Positions 30,938 through 39,145 of a stretch of DNA of 64,000 nucleotides are shown in pieces. Numbering within the stretch: position 1 is the stretch's first letter; each line of letters begins with the position of its first letter. The DNA lies in contig JAFUVB010000060.1 of NCBI GenBank assembly GCA_017471245.1, forward strand, positions 62,001 to 126,000, read 5' to 3'. A model generated the notes under the pieces. That model did no database searches. It saw only the letters and a list, made by a program, of their open reading frames with translations, and had not been told where the DNA came from. Position numbers and translations under genes: made by a program. The DNA is from Prevotella sp. GTDB taxonomy: Bacteria; Bacteroidota; Bacteroidia; Bacteroidales; Bacteroidaceae.

Positions 30938-32293
30938 ATGAAAAAGATTTTTTTCGCAGCACTCATGCTGCTCGCTTCTGTTGGCTCATTCGCGCAGAAA
31001 GCAGTGATTACCGGCAAGATCAAGGGGATGAAAGCCGACACGCATGTGTTCCTGATGAACATTGCCGATCCCACGAACATGGTTCCCGTAGCCGTTGGTG
31101 CCGACGGAAATTACAAACTGGAGTTGGACGCGCCGGAGCCATACACGCGTTTCCTTATTTTGGATGACCCCAAGGGCGGTTTCAAGTTCTACGTGCAGCA
31201 GGGCATGAAAGCCAACATCGACCTGGAACTCATCAAGCACAATGAAGGCGGAGAAGAAACATACGAGAGCAAGGTGACCTATACCGGCGACCATAAGGAC
31301 TGCTTTGAGTTCTTGAGCGAGGGTGACTATTACAGCAATGCGCAGAATCCACTATTAATGAAATACTACGGGAAGGGTCTCAATCCTACTTTTGGTCAGT
31401 TCCGTGGTGAGTTGCGCCATCAGGTGGACAAGCTTGAAGGAAAGCTGATGGAGATCAATAACCCGGTTTTCCGCAAGTGGATGAAGGGCGACTATGAGCA
31501 AAAGATGAATGGCAGCCTGGGATGGTATAATGAATTGAGCGATAAAGCTGATTCCACACTGATTGCGTGGATGGAGACACTCGACAGAAATGCTATCTAT
31601 AATGATGCATTGACGTATGCCAATTTCTATCGTAAGTTCATGACACCGGCTGGTGAGGATGCAACATTGTATTTTCTCAATCACCTGAATACGCTATACA
31701 GCAATAAGGACATTGCCAACCAACTTGCCGATGAGTATGTGTCTCGTGTTTTCCAGGATGCTCCATCTAATATTGATGATGTATATGCTGCCTATAGGAC
31801 AATTTCCTCAGCGCGTGAGATCCCTGCCAATGTGCAATCGCTCTACGACCACTACAAGAACCTCGTTCCCGGAGCCAAGGCTGCCGACTTCGATATGTAT
31901 GATGCCAACGGCAAGAAGGTAATGTTGTCGAAACTTAAGGGAAAGGCTCTTTATGTAGACTGCTGGGCAACATGGTGTGGTCCTTGTCGTGCAGAGACTC
32001 CCAACATGATCAAGCTCTATGAGCATTTCAAGAACGACAAGCGCATCCAGCTCGTCAGCATCTCGCTCGACAAGAAGGAGGCTGCATGGAAGGCGGTGGT
32101 GAAGAAAGAGAACCTGGCATGGCCGCAGTATATCATTAAGGGTGAATATGAGAGCGACATGTGCAAGAACTATGACATACAGGGTATCCCACGCTTCATG
32201 ATGTTCGACAAGAACGGTCGCATCGTATCTTTGGATGCGCCGCGCCCATCTGCCCCCAATATCATTGAGTGGATTGAGGGTAATCTGAAGTAG
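30938..32293 (+). CDS. DUF4369-TlpA-like thioredoxin-fold protein, secreted
   Basis: A 451-residue protein with an N-terminal signal (FFAALMLLASVGSFAQ), an N-terminal DUF4369-like beta domain (AVITGKIKGMKADTHVFLMN, GFKFYVQQGMKANIDLELIK), a helical middle and a C-terminal thioredoxin domain with CWATWCGPCRAE and the cis-Pro loop GIPRFMMFD. It should act as a periplasmic thiol reductase. Such genes often follow susCD pairs in Bacteroidetes, though the link to uptake is unclear. It starts 81 bp after susD. Confidence 0.88.
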   Translation: MKKIFFAALMLLASVGSFAQKAVITGKIKGMKADTHVFLMNIADPTNMVPVAVGADGNYKLELDAPEPYTRFLILDDPKGGFKFYVQQGMKANIDLELIKHNEGGEETYESKVTYTGDHKDCFEFLSEGDYYSNAQNPLLMKYYGKGLNPTFGQFRGELRHQVDKLEGKLMEINNPVFRKWMKGDYEQKMNGSLGWYNELSDKADSTLIAWMETLDRNAIYNDALTYANFYRKFMTPAGEDATLYFLNHLNTLYSNKDIANQLADEYVSRVFQDAPSNIDDVYAAYRTISSAREIPANVQSLYDHYKNLVPGAKAADFDMYDANGKKVMLSKLKGKALYVDCWATWCGPCRAETPNMIKLYEHFKNDKRIQLVSISLDKKEAAWKAVVKKENLAWPQYIIKGEYESDMCKNYDIQGIPRFMMFDKNGRIVSLDAPRPSAPNIIEWIEGNLK

Positions 32294-32302
32294 TGCAGAT
32301 TA

Positions 32303-32428
32303 TAGGAGTGAAGGAGTAAAGGAGTGGAGGAGTTAAGAAAAATGTCTTACTACAGGTTGCTTGTACTCAAATGTATTCTCTAATCCTCTCGCTTCTCACC
32401 TCTCACCTCTTGCTCCTCACCTCTCACT
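32303..32428. repeat. Intergenic direct repeat A, copy 1
   Basis: Starts TAGGAGTGAAGGAGT, then AATGTCTT-ACT, GTATTCTCTAATCCTCTCGC and a run of TTCTCACCTC units. About 125 bp, mostly matching 32731-32849. Confidence 0.8.
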
Positions 32429-32454
32429 TCTATAATCTCCGCGAACTTCTTTTC

Positions 32455-32613
32455 GGAAACGAATAAGAATAATTAGAACGAATTATACCCACAAATAATA
32501 ATAATTCGTAAGAAAGGAGTCAACCTATTTTAGAAACCGCACGACCTCAATAATTATTCGTGGGAGGCCACATTTGTGGCCGTAATTTGTTCTAATTATT
32601 ATAATTCGTTTCC
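32455..32613. repeat. Palindromic MITE-like element
   Basis: A 159-bp element with 31-bp terminal inverted repeats, starting GGAAACGAATAAGAATAATT and ending in its near complement (28 of 31 positions agree). In the centre is a perfect GGCCAC-ATTT-GTGGCC hairpin. Non-coding, between TlpA-like and glnN genes. Confidence 0.72.
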
Positions 32614-32730
32614 AAAGAAAATCATGTGTCACATATTTTGCGAAAAATAATTCTTTATGATAATTCGCGAGTTATTCACGTAAATTTACGTTTAAAAGAA
32701 AAAAGGAAACGCGAATATGCGTAAATTATT

Positions 32731-32849
32731 TTAGGAGTGAAGGAGTGAAGGCAAATGTCTTGCTGTAGATTACTTGTACATGAATGTATTCTCTAATCCT
32801 CTCGCTTCTCACCTCTCACCTCTCACCTCTTAATTCTCTCCTCTCACCT
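32731..32849. repeat. Intergenic direct repeat A, copy 2
   Basis: Same order of motifs as copy 1 (TAGGAGTGAAGGAGT, AATGTCTTGCT, GTATTCTCTAATCCTCTCGC, then TCTCACC units). The two copies flank the palindromic element. Confidence 0.8.
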
Positions 32850-32882
32850 ACAGGTTTTTGAGTTCGTAAAAGTTTCTATATC

Positions 32883-32958
32883 AAAAACTGCGAGTTTTTC
32901 TGGCAAAAACTGCGAGTTTTCAATTCAAAAAGTCGCTGTTTTTGGAACGCAAACAGCG
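32883..32958. repeat. Cluster of three small perfect hairpins
   Basis: AAAAACT-GCG-AGTTTTT at 32883-32899, the nearly same unit at 32905-32920, and CGCTGTTT / AAACAGCG at 32934-32958. Placed between repeat A and the dispersed palindrome. Confidence 0.6.
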
Positions 32959-33017
32959 AGTAACTCGCGATTACACTTTGAGCATAACTAACAATGAGGG
33001 CGCGTCAATAAGAAACT

Positions 33018-33100
33018 ACAACGGATTTCACGGATAAAACGGAATATTTAAGTTCCTGATTATCAGCATGACTTAAATCCGCATCCGTGTAATCCGTTGT
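33018..33100. repeat. Dispersed palindromic repeat B, copy 1
   Basis: ACAACGGATTTCACGG at one side, AATCCGTTGT at the other, with AAGTTCCTGATTATCAGC in the centre. Closely matches 47034-47119 and, in shortened form, 55658-55721. Confidence 0.85.
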
Positions 33101-33112
33101 TTAGCTCCTTTT

Positions 33113-35302
33113 TTATCTGATGAACAGCAGCTCGCGGTATTTTGGCAATGTCCACAGCTCATCGGCAACGGTGAGCTCAAGCTTGTCGATGTGGTAGCGA
33201 ATCTCGTTCATTTTCGGCTCCACGGTGTCGTGATAGGCAATGGCCTTTTCGCGCTCGCTCTCTCTGCGGTTGGCTATCTTGCGGGCGTTGACCAGTTCCT
33301 CCACCATGGTCTCTATGGCTTGTGTGTGTCCGGCAATCTCGCGGATGATCTTGATGTTGCGCGCACAGAGCCGCTCAGCTTCTTCTGCGGAGAACACTTC
33401 GCGCATGCTGCCCACATTCTTGGCAAGGCGTGTCTGGTAGTGGGTTGCCACGGGGATGATATGGTTGAGCGTGAGGTCGCCTAATACGCGCGCCTCTATC
33501 TGTATCTTCTTGGTGTAGGTCTCCCATTTCACTTCGTTGCGGGCTTCCAGCTCCTTGCGGTTCATGATGCCGAGACCTTCGAACATGCGGATGCTCTCTG
33601 GGTCGAGATAGCGGTCGAAGATAACGGGACACGACTTCTCCACGTCGAGACCGCGGCGTGTGGCTTCTTCCACCCATTCGTCGCTGTAGCCGTTGCCCTC
33701 AAAGTGGATGGGCTTGCATGTCTTGATGTCTTCGCGGATGATGTCGACGATGGCGCTGGTCTGGTCTTGTCCCTTGGCGATGAGTGCATCTACTCGCTTT
33801 TTGAAATCAGTCAACGCCTCTGCCACGGCTGCGTTCAAGGCAATCATTGCGCTGGCGCAGTTGCCCTCAGAGCCTGGTGCGCGGAACTCAAAGCGGTTGC
33901 CGGTGAAGGCGAAAGGACTCGTACGGTTGCGGTCGGTGTTGTCGATGAGCAGCTCGGGAATCTCGGGAATGTCGATTTCCATCTTTTGCTTGCCCTCCAT
34001 GCTGAACAGGTCTTCCTTGTCGGCCTTCTCGATATGGTCGAGCAGCTCGCTCACCTGTTTACCCAAGAAACTGGAAATGATGGCAGGTGGTGCCTCGTTG
34101 GCTCCTAATCGGTGGGCGTTGGTGGCACTCATGATGCTTGCCTTGATCAGTCCGTTATGGCGGTACACGCCCATCAGCGTCTCCACGATGAAGGTGACGA
34201 AGCGCAGGTTCTGCGCAGGAGTCTTGCCGGGAGCATGGAGCAGCACTCCGTTGTCGGTGCTGAGGCTCCAGTTGTTGTGCTTTCCCGAACCGTTGATGCC
34301 GTCGAAGGGCTTTTCGTGCAGCAGCACGCGGAATCCGTGCTTGCGAGCCACTTTCTTCATGAGCGACATCAATAGCATGTTGTGGTCAACGGCGAGATTG
34401 GTCTCTTCGTAGATGGGAGCCAGCTCAAACTGGTTGGGTGCCACCTCGTTGTGGCGTGTCTTTACGGGTATGGCAAGCTCAAGAGCCTGTATCTCTAAGT
34501 CCTTCATAAATGCCTGCACGCGGTCGGGGATAGTTCCGAAATAGTGGTCGTCCATCTGTTGGTTCTTCGCAGAGTCGTGCCCCATCAGCGTGCGGCCTGT
34601 GAGCATCAGGTCGGGGCGGGCTGAATAGAGTCCTTCATCAACGAGAAAGTACTCCTGTTCCCATCCCAGATTGCTGATCACCTTCTTGACCGTGGGGTCG
34701 AAATAGCGGGCTACGCTGGCAGCAGCCTCTCCTACTGCTCGCAAGGCGCGTTTCAGTGGTGCCTTGTAGTCGAGCGATTCCCCGGTATAAGAAATGAAGA
34801 TGGTAGGGATGCAGAGCGTGTCGTCGATGATGAAGACTGGCGATGTGGGATCCCATGCAGAATAGCCGCGGGCTTCAAAAGTGGCGCGAATGCCACCGCT
34901 GGGGAATGACGAGGCGTCTGGTTCCTGCTGCACGAGCAGCTTGCCGCTGAAATCCTCAATCATGCCGCCCTTTCCGTCGTGCTCGATAAAGGCATCGTGC
35001 TTCTCGGCTGTGCCTTCGGTCAATGGCTGGAACCAGTGGGTGTAGTGTGTCACTCCGTTTTCGTCGGCCCATTGTTTCATGCCCTTTGCCACGGCATCGG
35101 CAATGCTTCGGTCCAACTGTGCACCGTTGTCAATCACGTCGACGAGCTTTTCATACACGTCGCGCTGCAGATACTTGTACATCTTGGCTCTTGTAAAAAC
35201 GTTCTTGCCAAAGTATTCTGAAGGACGCTCTGAGGGCATAGCAACCTCCAACGGCTTTTTCTTGAAAGCCTCTTCTACAACCTGAAATCTTAAGTTTGCC
35301 AT
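33113..35302 (-). CDS. glnN: Glutamine synthetase type III
   Basis: A 729-residue enzyme making glutamine from glutamate, ammonia and ATP in the cytoplasm. Length and segments are those of GSIII: THWFQPLTEGTAEKHDAF, FPSGGIRATFEARGYSAWDP, the ligand region EVAPNQFELAPIYEETNLAV and ATP/metal region HEKPFDGINGSGKHNNWS with RNRTSPFAFTGNRFEFRAPG. GSIII is the common form in Bacteroidales. Leftward, apparently single gene, with a TATCTTTG box 110 bp upstream. Confidence 0.95.
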   Translation of the reverse strand: MANLRFQVVEEAFKKKPLEVAMPSERPSEYFGKNVFTRAKMYKYLQRDVYEKLVDVIDNGAQLDRSIADAVAKGMKQWADENGVTHYTHWFQPLTEGTAEKHDAFIEHDGKGGMIEDFSGKLLVQQEPDASSFPSGGIRATFEARGYSAWDPTSPVFIIDDTLCIPTIFISYTGESLDYKAPLKRALRAVGEAAASVARYFDPTVKKVISNLGWEQEYFLVDEGLYSARPDLMLTGRTLMGHDSAKNQQMDDHYFGTIPDRVQAFMKDLEIQALELAIPVKTRHNEVAPNQFELAPIYEETNLAVDHNMLLMSLMKKVARKHGFRVLLHEKPFDGINGSGKHNNWSLSTDNGVLLHAPGKTPAQNLRFVTFIVETLMGVYRHNGLIKASIMSATNAHRLGANEAPPAIISSFLGKQVSELLDHIEKADKEDLFSMEGKQKMEIDIPEIPELLIDNTDRNRTSPFAFTGNRFEFRAPGSEGNCASAMIALNAAVAEALTDFKKRVDALIAKGQDQTSAIVDIIREDIKTCKPIHFEGNGYSDEWVEEATRRGLDVEKSCPVIFDRYLDPESIRMFEGLGIMNRKELEARNEVKWETYTKKIQIEARVLGDLTLNHIIPVATHYQTRLAKNVGSMREVFSAEEAERLCARNIKIIREIAGHTQAIETMVEELVNARKIANRRESEREKAIAYHDTVEPKMNEIRYHIDKLELTVADELWTLPKYRELLFIR

Positions 35303-35412
35303 AATCTTTTATCCTAAAAAATGATTCTTGCTGTTTCTACACCTTATTATATTATTCGCTTCTGCCGCTCGCGAAAGCTGAACAAAAAACAGTACATGTA
35401 TTGTTTCGCCTG

Positions 35413-35420
35413 CAAAGATA
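35413..35420 (-). promoter_or_regulatory. glnN promoter, -7 box
   Basis: TATCTTTG on the minus strand, 111 bp before the glnN ATG, leaving room for a leader of about 100 bases. No clean TTTG at -33. Confidence 0.55.
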
Positions 35421-35468
35421 ATGCTTTTTTTTCTTTTATCATTGAAATATCCGTATTTTGAACATTAT

Positions 35469-36707
35469 TTATACATGCAGCCACTCGCCTATGCGGTGAA
35501 GTGCCTCTTCGCAGTCTTCGCGGTTGCCAAAGGATGTGAGGCGCACAAACCCTTCGCCACTGGGACCGAACCCCACGCCGGGCGTGCAAACCACCTGTGC
35601 TCCATAAAGCAGTTGCTCGAAAAACGACCAGCTGGTGGTGCCGTCGGGAGTCTTCATCCATAGATAAGGGGCATTCTCTCCGCCGTAGACCTTGAACCCC
35701 ATGCGGGTCAGGCTTTCGCGCATCAGCCGTGCATTTGTCATGTAATAGCTGATGGTTGCCTTCACCTGCTCACGTCCCTCAGGAGTGTAGGTGGCCTCGG
35801 CGGCGCGCTGGCTGATATAGCTGGTGCCGTTGAACTTCGTGCTCTGACGGCGCAGCCACATGGGGTTGAGCGGTAAGCGCTGCTTGCCGTCCATGGTCTG
35901 TGCAGTGAGTTCCTTGGGAACCACGGTGTAGCCGCATCGGATACCTGTGAATCCTGCGGTTTTTGAGTAGCTGTGAAACTCGATGGCTACCTTCCGGGCT
36001 CCTTTGATTTCATAGATGGAGTGGGGGATGTCGCTGTCTTGGATGTAGGCATGGTAGGCAGCATCATAGAATATCACGGCATCATTCTTCAGTGCATAGT
36101 TCACCCATTTGCGCAGTTCGTCTTTCGTGATTACCATTCCCGTAGGATTGTTCGGATAGCAAAGGTAGATCATGTCCACCCTGTGGTTGGGAATGGAGGG
36201 CACGAAGTTGTTCTCCTCGTTGCATGCCATGTATGTCACGTTGCTCCACTCGCCCTTCTCGTTGACAGACCCTGCTCGCCCGTTCATCACGTTAGAGTCG
36301 ATGTAGACAGGATAGATGGGGTCGGTTACTGCCATGGAGTTGTCCCATCTCACCAGTTCGCCGATGTTTCCCGTGTCGCTCTTTGCCCCGTCGTTAATGA
36401 AAATTTCATCGGCACTGATATGTATGCCTCTCGGCAGGAAGTCGTTTTTCACGATAGCTTCGCGCAGCCAGGGATAGCCCTGTTCGGGACCGTATCCGTG
36501 GAAAGTTTCCTTTGTCGCCATGTCGTCAACAGCGCGGTGCATTGCCTCGATGACGGCTGGCGCGATGGGTTGCGTCACATCGCCGATGCCGAGACTGATC
36601 ACGCGGGCGTTGCGGTGGCTCACTTTGTAGGCATTCACCTTTTTGGCAATGTCGGCAAAGAGATAGTTCTTTGAGAGTTTCAGATAGTGTTCGTTAATCA
36701 GTGCCAT
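35469..36707 (-). CDS. dapL: LL-diaminopimelate aminotransferase
   Basis: A 412-residue PLP enzyme converting tetrahydrodipicolinate directly to LL-diaminopimelate for lysine and peptidoglycan. Marked by GIGDVTQPIAPAVIEAMHRA, FHGYGPEQGYPWLREAI, YLCYPNNPTGMVITKDELRK and the PLP-Lys segment FHSYSKTAGFTGIRCGY. Followed upstream by dapF in the same direction (30 bp apart), the next pathway step, so the two form an operon dapF-dapL. Confidence 0.95.
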   Translation of the reverse strand: MALINEHYLKLSKNYLFADIAKKVNAYKVSHRNARVISLGIGDVTQPIAPAVIEAMHRAVDDMATKETFHGYGPEQGYPWLREAIVKNDFLPRGIHISADEIFINDGAKSDTGNIGELVRWDNSMAVTDPIYPVYIDSNVMNGRAGSVNEKGEWSNVTYMACNEENNFVPSIPNHRVDMIYLCYPNNPTGMVITKDELRKWVNYALKNDAVIFYDAAYHAYIQDSDIPHSIYEIKGARKVAIEFHSYSKTAGFTGIRCGYTVVPKELTAQTMDGKQRLPLNPMWLRRQSTKFNGTSYISQRAAEATYTPEGREQVKATISYYMTNARLMRESLTRMGFKVYGGENAPYLWMKTPDGTTSWSFFEQLLYGAQVVCTPGVGFGPSGEGFVRLTSFGNREDCEEALHRIGEWLHV

Positions 36708-36736
36708 AATTCTTCTTTCTCATTATTCTTTTTTCG

Positions 36737-37588
36737 TCAAGGCAGCTCAGCCTCCCCTTCGAAAGAGAAGGCGGCAGGTCCTGTCATATATACATGGTTG
36801 TCGTTTCGCCAGTCGATGGCGAGCGTGCCGCCGTCCATGATGATTTGGCATTGGCGGCCGGTGCGCCCGGTGACAACGGCGGCAACGGCGGTGGCACAGG
36901 CTCCCGTGCCGCATGCCATTGTGATGCCGCTTCCTCTCTCCCAGACTCTCGTGCGCAGCAAATCCTTTCCTGTTACTTGTGCAAACTCAATGTTGCAGCG
37001 CGCCGGGAATGCCGGGTGCGTCTCCAGCATACTGCCGTATTTCGCCACGTCGATGGCATTCACGTCGTTGGTGAAAATCACGAAATGCGGATTTCCCATC
37101 GACACGAAAGTTCCGGTGAACGTCTTGTCGCCGGCAGTGAGGGTGTGTTGCGTGTCATTGCCCGTGAACTGCTCCTTTGCTGTGAGTCGCGGTTGGAGCA
37201 TGTCCACGGTGACGCTTTCCACCCTTTTCCCTTCATTACCATCGGAAAGGTGCAGGCTCAGGGTCTTGATGCCCGAGCGTGTCTGCAGCAGGATGTTTGT
37301 GTTGTTTGTCATACCTTTTTCATATAGATACTTTCCGATGCATCTTGATGCGTTGCCGCACATCATTGCTTCTGAGCCGTCGGCATTGAAGATGCGCATG
37401 GAGAACTCGGCATCTTCCGTGTCGGCTCTTCCAATTAGCACGAGTCCGTCGCTTCCGATGCCCGTGTGCCTGTCGCTCCAACGGATGGCTGCAGCTTGTG
37501 GATCGGGTATGGGATGCAGGCATGTGTCGACGTAAATGTAGTCGTTGCCGGCTCCGTGCATTTTCGTAAATGGAATTCTTTGTGCCAT
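36737..37588 (-). CDS. dapF: Diaminopimelate epimerase
   Basis: Converts LL- to meso-diaminopimelate. Catalytic Cys pair is visible in [13 protein letters not shown] and [25 protein letters not shown] opens the domain. The frame is open to 37663, but the promoter box (TAACTTTG, 37650-37643) lies inside that extension, so the start [10 protein letters not shown] at 37588 is preferred, giving 283 residues, close to the usual 270-280. The ATG at 37630 is the alternative. Confidence 0.93.
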   Translation of the reverse strand: MAQRIPFTKMHGAGNDYIYVDTCLHPIPDPQAAAIRWSDRHTGIGSDGLVLIGRADTEDAEFSMRIFNADGSEAMMCGNASRCIGKYLYEKGMTNNTNILLQTRSGIKTLSLHLSDGNEGKRVESVTVDMLQPRLTAKEQFTGNDTQHTLTAGDKTFTGTFVSMGNPHFVIFTNDVNAIDVAKYGSMLETHPAFPARCNIEFAQVTGKDLLRTRVWERGSGITMACGTGACATAVAAVVTGRTGRQCQIIMDGGTLAIDWRNDNHVYMTGPAAFSFEGEAELP

Positions 37589-37642
37589 GTCCGGTTGTGG
37601 TTGAAGGGTGTCTGGAATATCGATTTGCATCTTTTTCCGTTG

Positions 37643-37650
37643 CAAAGTTA
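37643..37650 (-). promoter_or_regulatory. dapF-dapL promoter, -7 box
   Basis: TAACTTTG on the minus strand. It decides against the far-upstream start of dapF, since the transcript would begin near 37636. Confidence 0.55.
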
Positions 37651-37884
37651 ACCATTTCTTCAAAAAAAACGTGGGGAAACGTTTCTTTTCAATGTAAAAA
37701 ACAATCGATTTTTATGATTTGTAATATTTTTCGTTATATTTGTTTCGGATTGTAATATTTAATACATCTCTGGAAAGCGATGAAAAGCAGCAAGTGATGT
37801 CCTTTCCTTTTATGCCCGCCCCATTGATGGCTCAGTCGATCATTAGTGGCGACAACTTTTCGAATAATTGTCTTGCCAGCTGAC

Positions 37885-37918
37885 AATAAAAAAGAACCTC
37901 GTTTCTCAACGAAGTTCT
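37885..37918 (-). terminator. Intrinsic terminator after the nitroreductase gene
   Basis: On the minus strand AGAACTTCGTT-GAGA-AACGAGGTTCT with a short internal mismatch, followed by TTTTTTATT. It lies 26-60 bp past the nitroreductase stop. Confidence 0.8.
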
Positions 37919-37943
37919 CAAAAACCTATATTACCGATAGATT

Positions 37944-38570
37944 CTATTTGCCGTAGCCGATGGGATGGTTCAGCATGGGCATCACGCCGTCTTTCAGCTT
38001 GAGCGTCTTCTTTACGGCATCCTGATCCATCATGGCGCGTGCCACGGTCTTCAGCCCCATGGCGGCGCAAGCCAGGTAAATGTCCTGCGAAACATATCCG
38101 GCATCCATGGCACCGTAGCGCTCGTTGACGCGGCGCCCGGTCTGGTCGCTTACCAGCAGAAGGTTGACCGGAGCATCCATCACGAATTGCTGGCGTGCCG
38201 TCATGCTGGGTCTCAGGTCGGTGTCGGTAACTTTCGTCAGGTTGTTCTCTTTCGCGTTGAAGAGCCAAACGCCCTTGTCGTTGCAAACATACACCTTGAT
38301 GTCTTGCATGTTCACGGCAGTGGGCGTGGTAAGCCGTCCGCTCTTTGTGTCGTTGATGCCCGCGGCAGCCCAGAGTATGGTCGACAGCTGTTCCTGAGTG
38401 ATTTCCTTGCCAGCCTGATAGTCGCGCACCGACCGTCTCTGCTTCAGTGCGTCGCCCAGTTTCATCTTTAACATTTTCATGTTTGGTTGCGGCAACTGGA
38501 TGGTTTCTTGTGCCTGCATGCTACCCCCCATCATGATGAGGGCAATAGCCAGTGTGATTAATTTTTTCAT
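37944..38570 (-). CDS. Secreted nitroreductase / SagB-type flavin oxidoreductase
   Basis: The start MKKLITLAIALIMMGGSMQA at 38570 gives 208 residues with a signal peptide ending MQAQ; the longer frame to 38648 overlaps the promoter box and is rejected. FMN-binding segments are KQRRSVRDYQ, LSTILWAAAGIND, RLTTPTAVNMQDIKVYVCND, and AGYVSQDIYLACAAMGLKTVA with the C-terminal MLNHPIGYGK. Members reduce quinones or nitro compounds; the exported form is usual in Bacteroidales and its substrate is unknown. Own promoter and terminator indicate a single-gene unit. Confidence 0.87.
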   Translation of the reverse strand: MKKLITLAIALIMMGGSMQAQETIQLPQPNMKMLKMKLGDALKQRRSVRDYQAGKEITQEQLSTILWAAAGINDTKSGRLTTPTAVNMQDIKVYVCNDKGVWLFNAKENNLTKVTDTDLRPSMTARQQFVMDAPVNLLLVSDQTGRRVNERYGAMDAGYVSQDIYLACAAMGLKTVARAMMDQDAVKKTLKLKDGVMPMLNHPIGYGK

Positions 38571-38645
38571 TTCGTTTGTTGTTTTTTTTATTGAGTAAGC
38601 TTTCGTTGCGGAAATGCATTCACTGTTGGTATAACAATGTGCATG

Positions 38646-38676
38646 CAAATATAAGCATTATTTGCGAATCTGCAAA
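38646..38676 (-). promoter_or_regulatory. Nitroreductase promoter
   Basis: Minus strand TTTG (38676-38673), 19 bp, TATATTTG (38653-38646): full consensus. Transcript starts near 38640, 70 bp before the ATG. Confidence 0.72.
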
Positions 38677-38813
38677 AAAATAGGCGCAAACTTTTTTAGA
38701 TTGCCTTTCATCGCAATCCCTTCATTTTAACCCTTTAAGCGCAAACAAACGTTAAATTATTTCTATTAGTGTGAGAAATATGTTAATCGTTTTTTTTTTT
38801 TTGTAAAAATGTG

Positions 38814-38821
38814 TATCTTTG
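38814..38821 (+). promoter_or_regulatory. Promoter -7 box for the 1317-residue surface protein
   Basis: TATCTTTG, 325 bp before the gene, after a run of T. It predicts a long 5' leader. Confidence 0.6.
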
Positions 38822-39145
38822 CACCCGTATTTTTGATTCCTTCGCCAAACAATTGGCGGAGGATAATGAGTGCGATACCCATCTGTGAAGACGGGTGCGC
38901 ACGAGATAAAATTAATTATTTATATGTTTTTAAAAAGGTGTCAAGTCGTGAGACCCCGCGCCTTTTTCATCAGAATTCCATCAAGGGGATTGTATAGGGG
39001 ATTGCCGCGAAGCGGAAAAATATCTCTGCTGCGCGCTCCCGTTTCCCCCAACGACATATACATATAACATATTTCCGGTGCTCCAAAGGGAGAAGCACCG
39101 CAACAAGCAAACATTAATAAAATAAATACTAATTCAAGGTAAAAA
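38822..39145 (+). promoter_or_regulatory. Long structured 5' leader with hairpins
   Basis: Contains an 11-bp hairpin (38838-38848 with 38853-38863, loop ACAA), a terminator-like hairpin AAAAAGGTG / CGCCTTTTT (38932-38967), a CCGCGAAGCGG hairpin near 39003 and GGTGCT / AGCACC near 39078-39098. Also a 43-codon ORF (38866-38997) with a GGAGG four bases before its ATG. Looks like a regulated leader. Confidence 0.5.
38866..38997 (+). CDS. Possible leader peptide (43 residues)
   Basis: MSAIPICEDGCARDKINYLY and onwards to KGIV. The ATG follows GGCGGAGGATA, a rare strong Shine-Dalgarno-like sequence in this genome, and the terminator-like hairpin at 38932-38967 lies inside the ORF. May be a true leader peptide or only part of a structured RNA; no family recognised. 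Confidence 0.3.
   Translation: MSAIPICEDGCARDKINYLYVFKKVSSRETPRLFHQNSIKGIV

Noticed and set aside
37589..37663. N-terminal extension of DapF
   Set aside because: Contains the promoter -7 box and lacks family similarity.
38821..38898. Long-range stem GCACCCGT / ACGGGTGC in the surface-protein leader
   Set aside because: The left arm overlaps the -7 box and the predicted start, so it would be mostly absent from the RNA.
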